A stretch of 63,920 nt of DNA. Source: Rhodocyclaceae bacterium. Lineage in GTDB: Bacteria; Pseudomonadota; Gammaproteobacteria; Burkholderiales; Rhodocyclaceae. Position 1 is the first letter of the stretch, and each line of letters begins with the position of its first letter. Made by a program: the position numbers and the translations under genes. The stretch lies in contig JAGRFZ010000010.1 of NCBI GenBank assembly GCA_020445785.1, forward strand, positions 1-63,920, read 5' to 3'. Shown piece after piece: positions 31,192 to 39,467 of the stretch. The notes under the pieces were generated by a model. It was not told where the DNA came from and did not search any database. It saw only the letters and a list, made by a program, of their open reading frames with translations.

Positions 31192-33835
31192 GGCGTACCT
31201 CGCCGCGGTCCCCGTCGACCGAAAGGTGCTGGCCGCTGCGAATCTGCGTGGTCGCGTCGCGCACCCCCACCACGGCTGGAATGCCGAATTCGCGGGCAAT
31301 GATGGCGCCGTGCGACAGCATGCCGCCGCGCTCGACGACGAGCCCTTTTGCAAGGAAGAAGACGCTCGCCCAGCCCGGATCCGTCTGGCGCGTGACGACG
31401 ATCGATGGTTCGGCCATGCTGCCACCTTCGGTTGCATCCCCCAAGACGGCTGCTGGACCATCGACTCGGCCGCCGCAGGCGCCGATGCCGGTGAGGGCAC
31501 GGGACGGCGCCGCGCCGGGCGGCGCTTTCGTCGGACCCGCCTGGGCGCCGAGGTACTCCCCGACGGGCACCGTAAAGCGGTCGGGTGGGTGCATCGCGGC
31601 GAAGGCGCGGTGGGCGGGTTCGCGCAGTGCCACCAGCCCCGCGAGCCCGTCGGGCTGCAGGGCAAGGCCCGCGAGATGGCTTTCCAGCTCGTCGAGACGC
31701 AGGAACAGGACATGCTCGGCGACGTCGATGCGCCCCTCGCGGTGCAGGCGGCGGCCGCATGCCATCAGCACATGCCGCAGCGTCACATACAGGCGCGCCT
31801 GCTTCATCCGCGCCCGTTCCCGCAGGCGAATCGATGCCTGCGTGGCCGAAAGCAGCCGGTCGAATATGCGGCGCGCGACCCACACCGGCAGCCGCAGCCC
31901 GCGGCCGCTATCGAGCCGTGCCCGAATCTGCGCAGTCGCCTCTTCGCGTTCGATCGCCTGTCGAGCCAGCCGCTGATCGGGAGAGGCGCCCCGCAGTTGC
32001 ACGTAGGACCTCAGCAATGCCAGCGTCGGCAGCGGATCTTCTTCGGGGCTGGGCTGGCTGAGCATCAGTTCGCCAGAACTGCGGAAACCCCAGCGGGTCA
32101 GGTAGCTGCGAAAATCTTCGTCGAAGCGCTTGAAGCGGTGCGTCTGGCGCAGCGTGGGCAGCACCGCCTCCGGCGGGCCGTCGAACAGCGCGGTGAGTTC
32201 CGGATCGTCGAGAATCTGACGCGACAGTGCCCACAGCTTTTGAACCGGCACTTGGCTGGCCAGGTCCGGCAAGCCGACCAACAGGTTGTTGTGGGGCCGC
32301 AGGCGGGCATCCGGCGGCAGTGCGGACTGGAGGAAGTGCCCGAGGCTGCCATAGCAGACCATCGCTGCCGTATCGGCGAGCGCCGCGTCGTTCCATTGGC
32401 GCATCCGGATTTCGGTGAATCCTCGCAGAGCCGTAAGCAACTGCGACCGATCGAGTCGGTCGATGGTTTCGGGTCGGTACCGATCGCAGTATTCGTCGAT
32501 ACGCCGTTCGAAGCGCGCAATGCGGCGCGTCACGCCCAGATACTGTCTGGCGACGCACGTTGCGACGCGCACCCATTCCAGCGCCCGCCCGAGATATCCG
32601 GGATCGGGAATCGAATTCACCGGCTGCGGAAAGTCGCTGGCGCCGATGAATTCGTTGAAATAGCGCGCCAACTCACGCCCTCCCGGCGCCAACCGGATCA
32701 GGGCGTGAATATTGCTCAGGTTGTAGTAGAGACGGCCGGCGTGCACCCCGACGACGCCGCCGAGCGCCGGCTCCATCGCCTCGACGCGACGGCGTGAAAT
32801 CCCGAAACCCAGCCCGAGATTTCGAAAATAGGCACTGTAGGCCGGGCCGACGATGGAATGGAGCATCGGCGTGATCGGCTCGGGATAGTTTTCCGCGATG
32901 TTGGCGTTGCTGAAACGCTGGCTCACCGCCGCCCGATCCGGCTGTTGCACGGTCGTGATCGGGCGCGCCTGCAGCATCCAGATCTTGCCGCATCGATCGA
33001 TCGCCCACTCGATGTCGAGCGCTCGACCGAACTGCGCCTCCAACTGCAGCGCTTGGTCGAGCAGCGTGCGCAGCGAAGCCTCGGAGATTTTGCCGCCGTC
33101 CTCGCCCGCTTCGCTCGACCGCAGGCTGCGCGTGTCTCGATCGAAGGTGGCGCGTGCCGGATCGAGTGCCCCTGAAACCAGGCCCTCGCCGAGTCCCTGA
33201 CAATATTCGATCAGGCACTGGGAGGGATTCACCGGAGATTGCGTGAACAGCACGCCCGAACGGACGGCATCGATCTGGCGCTGAATGATGACAGCGGCCG
33301 ACGCAAGTTCGATTCCCGTCCGTCGTTGGTAGGCCAGACTGCGCGCAGACCAAAGGGACCCCCACACTTGACGAACAGCCGCCTCGACCGCATCGATACC
33401 GACGACGCCGAGGACGGAGTCGAGCTGACCGGCAAACGAGTGCTCGCTGCCGTCTTCGCCGACGGCGGAACTGCGAACGGCAAATTTCCCGCCGTCGGCC
33501 GTGATCGACGCGAGTTCTTGCCGCAGCGCGGGGTCGAGTGGCTGTGCCTGGAGCGCCCCGATGAGCGCGGCGCGTGCCGCATTGCAATCTCCCTCGTCCG
33601 GGCCGCCGTGCCCGATTCGTAGGCGGTCGAGTAGTGGCTCGAGGCTCGCTCGGCGGATTGCGTCGTGCATGGCCGCCGGGCTCACCACCCAGCCCACGGG
33701 CACGGGCAGGTCGATTGCCAGGATGCGTGCCAGGCCGGCCGCCTTGCCGCCATGTCGCTCGGCGTCGTGTGCGTCGGCCAGCGGGGTCAGCCACTGGGCG
33801 TCCTCCGTCGGGAATTCGTGGCCCCGGCTGTTCAT
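31181..33835 (-). CDS. PEP-synthase / rifampicin-phosphotransferase-like enzyme
   Basis: The product is 884 aa. Residues 1-320 form an ATP-grasp PEP/pyruvate-binding domain (KAAGLARILAIDLPVPVGWV, FAVRSSAVGEDG, and the closing WAIDRCGKIWMLQARPIT). A large middle region of about 480 residues is of unknown fold. The C-terminal PEP-utiliser swivelling domain carries the phospho-histidine motif MLSHGAIIAREFGIPAVVG (His about 842). The pyruvate-binding barrel of true PEP synthase is missing, so this is closer in layout to rifampicin phosphotransferase, which moves the beta-phosphate of ATP to a hydroxyl. The start ATG overlaps the stop of the CarS-like gene (ATGA). It probably phosphorylates a small or lipid substrate of this operon. 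Confidence 0.85.
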   Translation of the reverse strand: MNSRGHEFPTEDAQWLTPLADAHDAERHGGKAAGLARILAIDLPVPVGWVVSPAAMHDAIRRASLEPLLDRLRIGHGGPDEGDCNAARAALIGALQAQPLDPALRQELASITADGGKFAVRSSAVGEDGSEHSFAGQLDSVLGVVGIDAVEAAVRQVWGSLWSARSLAYQRRTGIELASAAVIIQRQIDAVRSGVLFTQSPVNPSQCLIEYCQGLGEGLVSGALDPARATFDRDTRSLRSSEAGEDGGKISEASLRTLLDQALQLEAQFGRALDIEWAIDRCGKIWMLQARPITTVQQPDRAAVSQRFSNANIAENYPEPITPMLHSIVGPAYSAYFRNLGLGFGISRRRVEAMEPALGGVVGVHAGRLYYNLSNIHALIRLAPGGRELARYFNEFIGASDFPQPVNSIPDPGYLGRALEWVRVATCVARQYLGVTRRIARFERRIDEYCDRYRPETIDRLDRSQLLTALRGFTEIRMRQWNDAALADTAAMVCYGSLGHFLQSALPPDARLRPHNNLLVGLPDLASQVPVQKLWALSRQILDDPELTALFDGPPEAVLPTLRQTHRFKRFDEDFRSYLTRWGFRSSGELMLSQPSPEEDPLPTLALLRSYVQLRGASPDQRLARQAIEREEATAQIRARLDSGRGLRLPVWVARRIFDRLLSATQASIRLRERARMKQARLYVTLRHVLMACGRRLHREGRIDVAEHVLFLRLDELESHLAGLALQPDGLAGLVALREPAHRAFAAMHPPDRFTVPVGEYLGAQAGPTKAPPGAAPSRALTGIGACGGRVDGPAAVLGDATEGGSMAEPSIVVTRQTDPGWASVFFLAKGLVVERGGMLSHGAIIAREFGIPAVVGVRDATTQIRSGQHLSVDGDRGEVRLVD

Positions 33836-34431
33836 GTGGGGCGCATCTTGAGCCGCAGGCGATACAGCCAGAAGCTGAACAACAGGTGGAACAGCGTGCC
33901 CAGCGAGAGGGCCCAGACCCAGGTCATGACGGCCAGGGGAAGCATCCAGTCGATGGCCAGCAAGGCGCCGATCGTGGAATCGAGGCGATCCAGCGCGAAG
34001 CACGCCCAGCGAAGCCGGCGGCCACCGGCTGTTGCCCCCGGTGCAATCCCGAGGCGGCGTTTGAGAAAGGAATTGGGAAGTTCCGCGAGCATGAAGGCGA
34101 GTCCGGCAACGGCACCCACCGTCGCCATCTGGGCCGGCGGCAACGGCCAGAGCCCGCTCGCGAGCCAAGCTGGCGTCGCATCCCTGACGAGCGCGGCGAG
34201 GGCGAATGCGAGGGCAGTGGCCAGTGGCATTGCCATCAGCCCGCGCCAGGTCTTGTTGTCACCGAAGATGCGATGGCCGCCGACTCGTGCGCCTCGGTCG
34301 ATCGGTAACGCAAAGGGTTTCGACAGTCGCGAACCGAGCCATACCACATGGGCGACGCCTGCCAGAGAAAGGCAGGCCACGAGCCAGATGGCGCAAGGCA
34401 GGGCGGTCGGTGCGATCGCGCCCTCAGGCAT
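33832..34431 (-). CDS. CDP-archaeol synthase (CarS) family CTP transferase
   Basis: The product is 199 aa with about five hydrophobic segments. Two motifs match the CarS/DUF46 family well: PIDRGARVGGHRIFGDNKTW near residue 45, and LPNSFLKRRLGIAPG followed by LDRLDSTIGALL (about 118-155). In archaea CarS transfers CMP from CTP to a phosphorylated prenyl-ether lipid; in bacteria related proteins exist, but their substrates are mostly unknown. It is the first gene of a coupled operon with a phosphotransferase-like enzyme, a UbiA-like protein and a reductase-kinase fusion, which together suggest activation of an unusual lipid. The start ATG follows closely spaced GGAGG sites. Confidence 0.82.
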   Translation of the reverse strand: MPEGAIAPTALPCAIWLVACLSLAGVAHVVWLGSRLSKPFALPIDRGARVGGHRIFGDNKTWRGLMAMPLATALAFALAALVRDATPAWLASGLWPLPPAQMATVGAVAGLAFMLAELPNSFLKRRLGIAPGATAGGRRLRWACFALDRLDSTIGALLAIDWMLPLAVMTWVWALSLGTLFHLLFSFWLYRLRLKMRPT

Positions 34432-34736
34432 CGACCTCCGGTACCTCCGCGCCTGGCAAGATCGGCCACACAGATGGGCGACTGCAGTCGTTGCGTAGGT
34501 GGGCGTGCCTTGGCGGGTTCATGGCAGAGATGCGGTTGTCGTATGCCAGATAGCATACCCAGAGCAACTGCGCCGAGGCAAGGTGGTCGCGGGGCGGTCG
34601 GCGACGAGGCTGACGATCCGTCATGGCGGTCGGTCGGCGGTGGACCGCGTGCTGCGCATCACCCGCGCGTTCAATCCGACGAAGGGCCCCCTCGGCCCTT
34701 GGCCGATCATGGGCGAATTCGGAGAGTCAGGGACGG
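34432..34736. other. Intergenic region between flgN and CarS-like gene
   Basis: These 305 bp lie downstream of flgN and upstream of the CarS-like gene, both on the - strand, so they should hold the operon promoter and the flgN transcript end. One - strand frame of 66 codons (ATG 34624, overlapping the CarS start by 8 nt) is open but has no ribosome site or recognisable domain, so I do not call it. A 7-bp inverted repeat (GACGCTT / AAGCGTC) lies across the flgN stop at 34740-34756, without a T-run. Confidence 0.4.
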
Positions 34737-35216
34737 TCAGACGCTTCCGAAGCGTCTTCCGGAGAGATGTGGCTTGGATTGTCCGTCTGGGCCGTAGGTG
34801 GCGCCGGGTTGGGCCGCTGCCGCCATCAGAACCGTCAAGGCCTGCTGGTTGTTCTGCATGCGCTCGCCGATCAGGCGGCCATTGATCTGGTTTTGTTCGC
34901 TGGCCTGCCGCGCGAGCCGCACGACCTGATCCCAGTCGGTGAGCGCAGTGGCGTGCTCGGACAAGGCCTGCCGGATGGCCGCTGCGTCCAGTGGTTGGCG
35001 AGAACCGGCAAACAGCCGGGCGCGCTCGTCGGACAGATACTGGAGGCGCCGATACATCCGCGTCTTTTGCTCGGCCATCTCCAACAAGGCATCGGTTTCT
35101 CCGTCCAGCAGCAGGGACTGTTCGCGCTCCAGCAGCGAGACGAAATCGCTCAGCATCGACGCTTCCTCATGGAGGAGCGTCGCCAGCATCTGCCGGTCCG
35201 GCGCGCGCGTCGTCAA
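34737..35216 (-). CDS. flgN: Flagellar chaperone FlgN
   Basis: The product is about 159 aa and all helical. The pattern LLHEEASMLSDFVSLLEREQSLLL, then ALLEMAEQKTRMYRRLQYL and a C-terminal ending in short basic residues fits FlgN, the export chaperone for the hook-filament junction proteins FlgK and FlgL. Start: TTG 35216 lies 1 nt after the flgM stop with AAGG 6 nt upstream; ATG 35189 is an alternative. It is co-transcribed with flgM from the sigma-28 site. Confidence 0.85.
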   Translation of the reverse strand: MTTRAPDRQMLATLLHEEASMLSDFVSLLEREQSLLLDGETDALLEMAEQKTRMYRRLQYLSDERARLFAGSRQPLDAAAIRQALSEHATALTDWDQVVRLARQASEQNQINGRLIGERMQNNQQALTVLMAAAAQPGATYGPDGQSKPHLSGRRFGSV

Positions 35217-35217
35217 C

Positions 35218-35532
35218 TCAGACCTTGTTCGGCTGGGCGGCAAGCATTTGGCGGACGCTGTCGACCAGTCCGTCGGCGACCTTGTTGGCGTCTACCTTGA
35301 AGCGGCCTTCTGAGATCGCCTGCTTGATCTCATCCACCCGCACCTGATTGACGACCGGCGTCGATTGAATGGCCTGCTCGGCCTTTTGCATGCCGGACGA
35401 CAGGGACGAAAGTTCGACCCGATCACCCGCCGGCGCGGCCGACGGCGGGGCGCCGGTGGTCGGCACCGCCTTCGTTCGGTTGTCGCCGGTCTCCAGGTTT
35501 CCGACCGGCTTGATGGAATTGTCGATTTTCAC
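35218..35532 (-). CDS. flgM: Anti-sigma-28 factor FlgM
   Basis: The product is 104 aa. It starts MKIDNSIKPVG and ends with the FlgM sigma-binding helix region: VRVDEIKQAISEGRFKVDANKVADGLV. It binds and inhibits FliA (sigma-28) until it is exported through the finished hook-basal body. Start codon GTG 35532 with GAGG upstream. A near-consensus sigma-28 promoter lies 32 nt upstream, giving the usual feedback loop. Confidence 0.95.
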   Translation of the reverse strand: MKIDNSIKPVGNLETGDNRTKAVPTTGAPPSAAPAGDRVELSSLSSGMQKAEQAIQSTPVVNQVRVDEIKQAISEGRFKVDANKVADGLVDSVRQMLAAQPNKV

Positions 35533-35563
35533 AGCGAGCTACCTCAGTAGGAATCTGACTGAC

Positions 35564-35591
35564 GTTACGGCCAGACCTGGGAGCAACTTTA
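35564..35591 (-). promoter_or_regulatory. Sigma-28 (FliA) promoter of flgM-flgN
   Basis: On the - strand TAAAGTTG and GCCGTAAC are separated by 12 nt. This is close to TAAAGTTT-N11-GCCGATAA, with one base missing in the -10 element. It lies 32 nt upstream of the flgM start. Confidence 0.72.
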
Positions 35592-35687
35592 GACCCATTT
35601 GGCCCTGCAATAGGGGCGTGCACCGACGAAATCGTTAAAAAATTTGACCCTTGTTTCAATTTTCTTGACGAGCGGGGTGGTCTGGCC

Positions 35688-36383
35688 TTAGGGGCCGACT
35701 ACGACGGTGCCGTCCAGACGTGCCCTTCCCGACAGCACCTTTCCGCTTGGCAGACGCACTCGTACGACCTGCCCCTCGCCGGCATCGTTCAAAGCGCGTC
35801 CCTGGTTTGCCACCTGGAAGCCCCTGCCTTCGGTGACCACCCGAACCGTTTCTCCGCGCCCAATCACCGGAGGCACGCGCAGCATCTCGCGCGTGAGCGG
35901 GCGTCCTGCGGCGACCGCGATGCGCGCCGGGTGGCCCACAGCCTGGGTCGCGTCGACGAGGGCGCCGGCACCGTCTTCGGTGAGGTCGCCATGCCGACGG
36001 GTGAGGTCTTCCGGGGCAACCAGCTGGCCGGGTCTGAGGTCTCGGGCGAGCACCAGATAATCACCGAATACCTGGACCCTGGCGCTGACGTAGATCGTCC
36101 AGCGCACTGGCGCCTGGCAGCGCACGCCGACCGAGGTGCGGCCCCATGCGCGGCGCCCACGGGGCATGAATGCGTCCAGTCGCTCGCAGGCCGGCAGGTG
36201 GTTGTCGGCATCGATGGGGGCGACCTCGACCCGGACGTCCGCGCTGGACCCCGCAGCCCGTTCGAACAGGAGTCGCTCGACCGCGTCGCGCACCGGAGCC
36301 ACCGGCTGGCGTGCCGAGACAGAGGACGACAGCAGCACGGCGAAGGAGGTCAGGGACAACAGGGCGGCTCCGATGCGGCTCAT
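35688..36383 (-). CDS. flgA: Flagellar P-ring assembly chaperone FlgA
   Basis: The product is 231 aa. A signal peptide (IGAALLSLTSFAVLLSSSVSA) leads to a periplasmic protein with a C-terminal SAF domain: LVLARDLRPGQLVAPEDLT, then GHPARIAVAAGRPLTREML and VRVVTEGRGFQV. FlgA helps FlgI form the P-ring. ATG 36383 was taken as the start since it immediately precedes the signal peptide. It diverges from flgB across a 263-bp region, the normal arrangement. Confidence 0.93.
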   Translation of the reverse strand: MSRIGAALLSLTSFAVLLSSSVSARQPVAPVRDAVERLLFERAAGSSADVRVEVAPIDADNHLPACERLDAFMPRGRRAWGRTSVGVRCQAPVRWTIYVSARVQVFGDYLVLARDLRPGQLVAPEDLTRRHGDLTEDGAGALVDATQAVGHPARIAVAAGRPLTREMLRVPPVIGRGETVRVVTEGRGFQVANQGRALNDAGEGQVVRVRLPSGKVLSGRARLDGTVVVGP

Positions 36384-36562
36384 GGCGTCATTGAACCACG
36401 GCGGGCGATTGGACGTGGGCGCCGTGGCCCGATCGCGGCGCCGGCAATTGCTGCCGATCGCTGCCGGCCGAGCTTGCCGGCTGCCGCCTGCAGTGGTGCG
36501 AATTGGCCGGTATTTGGTCGGTTTCTCCGACGATACAAGGGACTTTGCCACGCTACGCTGGC

Positions 36563-36578
36563 TGGCATGGAAGGTGCG
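36563..36578 (+). promoter_or_regulatory. Sigma-54 promoter of flgB operon
   Basis: TGGCATGGAAGGTGCG has GG and GC 10 nt apart. The -24 box is near perfect and the -12 box has one mismatch (GTGC for TTGC). It lies 69 nt before the flgB ATG, in the flgA-flgB divergent region. Confidence 0.7.
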
Positions 36579-36646
36579 AAGGTGAGCGTGCCGGGAGTGG
36601 CCGACTCGATTCGAAGCGCACCGGCAGGACAGACCAGGAGCCAGCG

Positions 36647-37051
36647 ATGAAAGCCAGACTCGAACAGGAACTCGCATTCCACCAAACCGCGCTCAACCTG
36701 CGTGCCCACCGGCAGCAGCTTCTCGCCTCCAACATCGCGAACGCGGATACGCCCAATTTCAAGGCGAAGGACATCGATTTCCGTTCGGCGCTGGCCGGGG
36801 CCCTCGGCAATCGGCTGGGCCCGCTGGCGTTGAGCCGCACTGCCGCCGGTCACTTGCCGGCCGCCGCCGACCCGGCATTGGACCGCTTCGCACGCTTCCG
36901 CACCGAAATTCAACCAAACGTCGACGGCAATACGGTCGACATGGATGTCGAGCGCGCCGCCTTTGCGGAGAACGCCTTGCACTATGAAGCCAGCGTGACC
37001 TTCATCAACGGTCTGCTGACCGGAATGCAGCGGGCGATCGTCGGCCAGTAA
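36647..37051 (+). CDS. flgB: Flagellar proximal rod protein FlgB
   Basis: The product is 134 aa. It shows the rod-protein N-terminus LRAHRQQLLASNIANADTPN and the C-terminal helix FAENALHYEASVTFINGLL. It forms the proximal rod with FlgC, FlgF and FliE. Start ATG 36647 has AGGAG 6 nt upstream; the frame runs back further without coding character. First gene of the flgBCDEFGHIJ run. Confidence 0.95.
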   Translation: MKARLEQELAFHQTALNLRAHRQQLLASNIANADTPNFKAKDIDFRSALAGALGNRLGPLALSRTAAGHLPAAADPALDRFARFRTEIQPNVDGNTVDMDVERAAFAENALHYEASVTFINGLLTGMQRAIVGQ

Positions 37052-37066
37052 GCGGAGGGTACAGCC

Positions 37067-37480
37067 GTGAGCAGCATGATGGACGTGTTCAAAGTGGCGG
37101 GCTCCGCATTGCATGCGCAGTCGGCGAGGCTCAACACGACGGCCTCGAACCTGGCCAATGCCGACAGCGTCGTCGGCGCCGACGGGCAGCCGTACCGCGC
37201 CAAGCAGGTGGTGTTCGCGGCGCGGCCGGTGGCGGGAACGTCCTCGGTGGGTGTCGAAGTCAGTCGTGTGGTCGAAAGCGCGGCACCGGCCCGGATGGTG
37301 TATGACCCGAGCAGCCCGGCCGCCGACGAAAAGGGCTATGTCGCGATGCCCAACGTCAACGTGGTCGAGGAGATGGTGAACATGATCTCGGCTTCGCGGG
37401 CCTATCAGAACAATGCCGAAGTGATGAGCACGGCGCGCACACTGCTACAGCGCACCCTGCAGATCGGACAGCAACAGTAG
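37067..37480 (+). CDS. flgC: Flagellar proximal rod protein FlgC
   Basis: The product is 137 aa. N-terminal FKVAGSALHAQSARLNTTASN with NLANADS and the C-terminal MPNVNVVEEMVNMISASRAY are the classical rod/hook family ends. Start codon GTG 37067 with CGGAGGG 8 nt upstream. It is 15 nt after flgB. Confidence 0.96.
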   Translation: MSSMMDVFKVAGSALHAQSARLNTTASNLANADSVVGADGQPYRAKQVVFAARPVAGTSSVGVEVSRVVESAAPARMVYDPSSPAADEKGYVAMPNVNVVEEMVNMISASRAYQNNAEVMSTARTLLQRTLQIGQQQ

Positions 37481-37498
37481 CAACCGACGGAGTAATCC

Positions 37499-38170
37499 AT
37501 GGCCATCCCCGCCGTTTCCACGAACGCCACCTCCGACGTGCTTGCCTCGCTCGCGCGCAGCGCCGAAGTGGCCAGCGCCCAGGACGAAGCCCAAAGCAAA
37601 TTCCTGACCCTGCTGACGACGCAGCTCAAGAATCAGGATCCGCTCAATCCCCTCGACAACGCGCAGGTCACCTCGCAGCTCGCCCAGATCAGTACGGTGG
37701 ACGGCATCGAGCGACTCAATCTGACGATGGGCAAGCTGCTCGACGGCCTCAATGGCAACGAGACAATGCAGGCGGCGGCGCTGGTCGGACGCTCGGTGCT
37801 GGTGCCCGGCAATCACCTCACGCTGGGTGAAGAGGGTGCGCGCGGTGGCCTGACCTTGGATGAGCCGGCCGATTCGGTGGTGGTCAGCATTCGCGACGCC
37901 AACGGAATCGAAGTCTCCGTGCTCGACCTCGGGCCGCTCGATGCGGGGACGCATGGATTCGCTTGGGACGGCAACAGCCAGAACGGAACGCCCGCGGTCC
38001 CCGGCAACTACCTGGTATCGGTCGCAGCCAGCGCCGGCGGTGAGCCCTCGGCGGCAACCGCACTCGAGCGCGGCACGGTGACCAGCGTGGTCCGTGGCAA
38101 CGACGGCGTCAGTGCGGAAGTGGGCTCGCTAGGCATGTTCGGCATGGCCGAAATTCGTCAGATTCTCTAA
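37499..38170 (+). CDS. flgD: Flagellar hook cap / assembly scaffold FlgD
   Basis: The product is 223 aa. The N-terminal export and capping region contains FLTLLTTQLKNQDPLNPLDN, the hallmark of FlgD, followed by VTSQLAQISTVDGIERLN. The rest is a FLG-D fibronectin/Tudor-like domain (LDAGTHGFAWDGNSQNG). It caps the growing hook so that FlgE can polymerise. GGAG precedes the ATG. Confidence 0.97.
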   Translation: MAIPAVSTNATSDVLASLARSAEVASAQDEAQSKFLTLLTTQLKNQDPLNPLDNAQVTSQLAQISTVDGIERLNLTMGKLLDGLNGNETMQAAALVGRSVLVPGNHLTLGEEGARGGLTLDEPADSVVVSIRDANGIEVSVLDLGPLDAGTHGFAWDGNSQNGTPAVPGNYLVSVAASAGGEPSAATALERGTVTSVVRGNDGVSAEVGSLGMFGMAEIRQIL

Positions 38171-38185
38171 GCAGGAGCAAAGAAA

Positions 38186-39439
38186 ATGGGATTCCAGACC
38201 GGTTTGAGCGGCCTCAATGCAGCCTCGAAGTCGCTGGACGTGATCAGCAACAACGTCGCAAACTCCGGCAACGTCGGCTTCAAGTTCGCGAATACTCAAT
38301 TCGCCGACGTCTTTGCTGCGGCGCTGAACGGCGCCACCGCCGGCGTTCAGGTTGGCATCGGCACCACGGTCGGTGGTGTCAATCAGATCTTCAGCCAAGG
38401 CAACATCTCGCCGACCAACAATCCGCTGGACGTCGCGATCAATGGCGCCGGCTTCTTCCGCGTCGAGCAGAACGACGGCTCGGTCGCCTATACCCGCAAT
38501 GGCCAGTTCGAGGTGGACAAGGACGGTTTCATCGTTGGCGGCCCGGGCTACAAGCTCACCGGCTATGCCGCCAACGCAGCGGGCGTGATCCTACCGGCCC
38601 AGCCGGAGCCATTGCAGGTCGATACTGCCGACCTGCAGCCGAACATCACGACCGAGGTGCGGCTCGGCATGAATCTCGATTCCCGCGCCCAGATCTTCGA
38701 CACGGCCGCAGGCGATCCGGCTTTCGACGAGCTGGATCCGACGACCTATAGCTCCTCGACTTCGGTTTCGGTGTTCGACACGCTGGGCAATGCGCACGTG
38801 CTGACCCTGTATTTCCGCAAGATTCCGGCTGCCGCAGCCGGGGTCGGGGATTGGGAGATGTACACCCAGATCGACGGTGCCGCTGCGTCGGCGGCGCCGA
38901 TCAGTGTCCAGTTCGACAGCAGCGGCACCCTCACCTCCGCTTCGCCGACGACGATCACGATCGATTTCGACAACGTCGCCTTCGGCGGCGCGCTCGACTT
39001 CGACATCGAGCTGTTCATGGACGCGACCACCCAGTACGGCAGCGCCTTCGGTGTGAACAGCCAGGCGCAGGACGGCTATGCATCGGGCCGCCTGTCCGGC
39101 GTGACGATCGACCGGGACGGCATCATCCTGGGCCGCTATTCCAATGGCCAATCGCGCAATCTGGGACAGATCGTGCTCGCCAACTTCCAGGCGCCGAACG
39201 GTCTGCTGTCGCTGGGCGGCAACCTGTGGTCCGAGGGGCCGAGCTCTGGGCAGCCACTGATCGGGGCGCCGGGCTCGGGCAGCCTTGGGTTGCTGTCGGC
39301 CGGAGCGGTCGAAGAATCGAACGTGGATCTGACCCAGGAACTGGTGAACATGATTACCCAGCAGCGTGCCTACCAGGCCAATGCACAGTCGATCCGGACC
39401 CAGGACCAGATCCTACAAACCCTGGTGAATCTGCGCTGA
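38186..39439 (+). CDS. flgE: Flagellar hook protein FlgE
   Basis: The product is 417 aa. Ends are typical: MGFQTGLSGLNAASKSLDVI with SNNVANSGNVGFK at the start, and ESNVDLTQELVNMITQQRAY with QANAQSIRTQDQ at the end. A hook-specific middle domain (residues about 150-330) is present, which sets the hook apart from the rod proteins. AGGAG lies 9 nt before the ATG. It polymerises into the universal joint between rod and filament. Confidence 0.97.
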   Translation: MGFQTGLSGLNAASKSLDVISNNVANSGNVGFKFANTQFADVFAAALNGATAGVQVGIGTTVGGVNQIFSQGNISPTNNPLDVAINGAGFFRVEQNDGSVAYTRNGQFEVDKDGFIVGGPGYKLTGYAANAAGVILPAQPEPLQVDTADLQPNITTEVRLGMNLDSRAQIFDTAAGDPAFDELDPTTYSSSTSVSVFDTLGNAHVLTLYFRKIPAAAAGVGDWEMYTQIDGAAASAAPISVQFDSSGTLTSASPTTITIDFDNVAFGGALDFDIELFMDATTQYGSAFGVNSQAQDGYASGRLSGVTIDRDGIILGRYSNGQSRNLGQIVLANFQAPNGLLSLGGNLWSEGPSSGQPLIGAPGSGSLGLLSAGAVEESNVDLTQELVNMITQQRAYQANAQSIRTQDQILQTLVNLR

Positions 39440-39467
39440 TCCTTGAGCAAGTGAGCGGAGGAAAGCC

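Noticed and set aside
34424-34624. 66-codon frame upstream of and overlapping the CarS-like gene
   Set aside because: No ribosome site, no domain, and no independent support.
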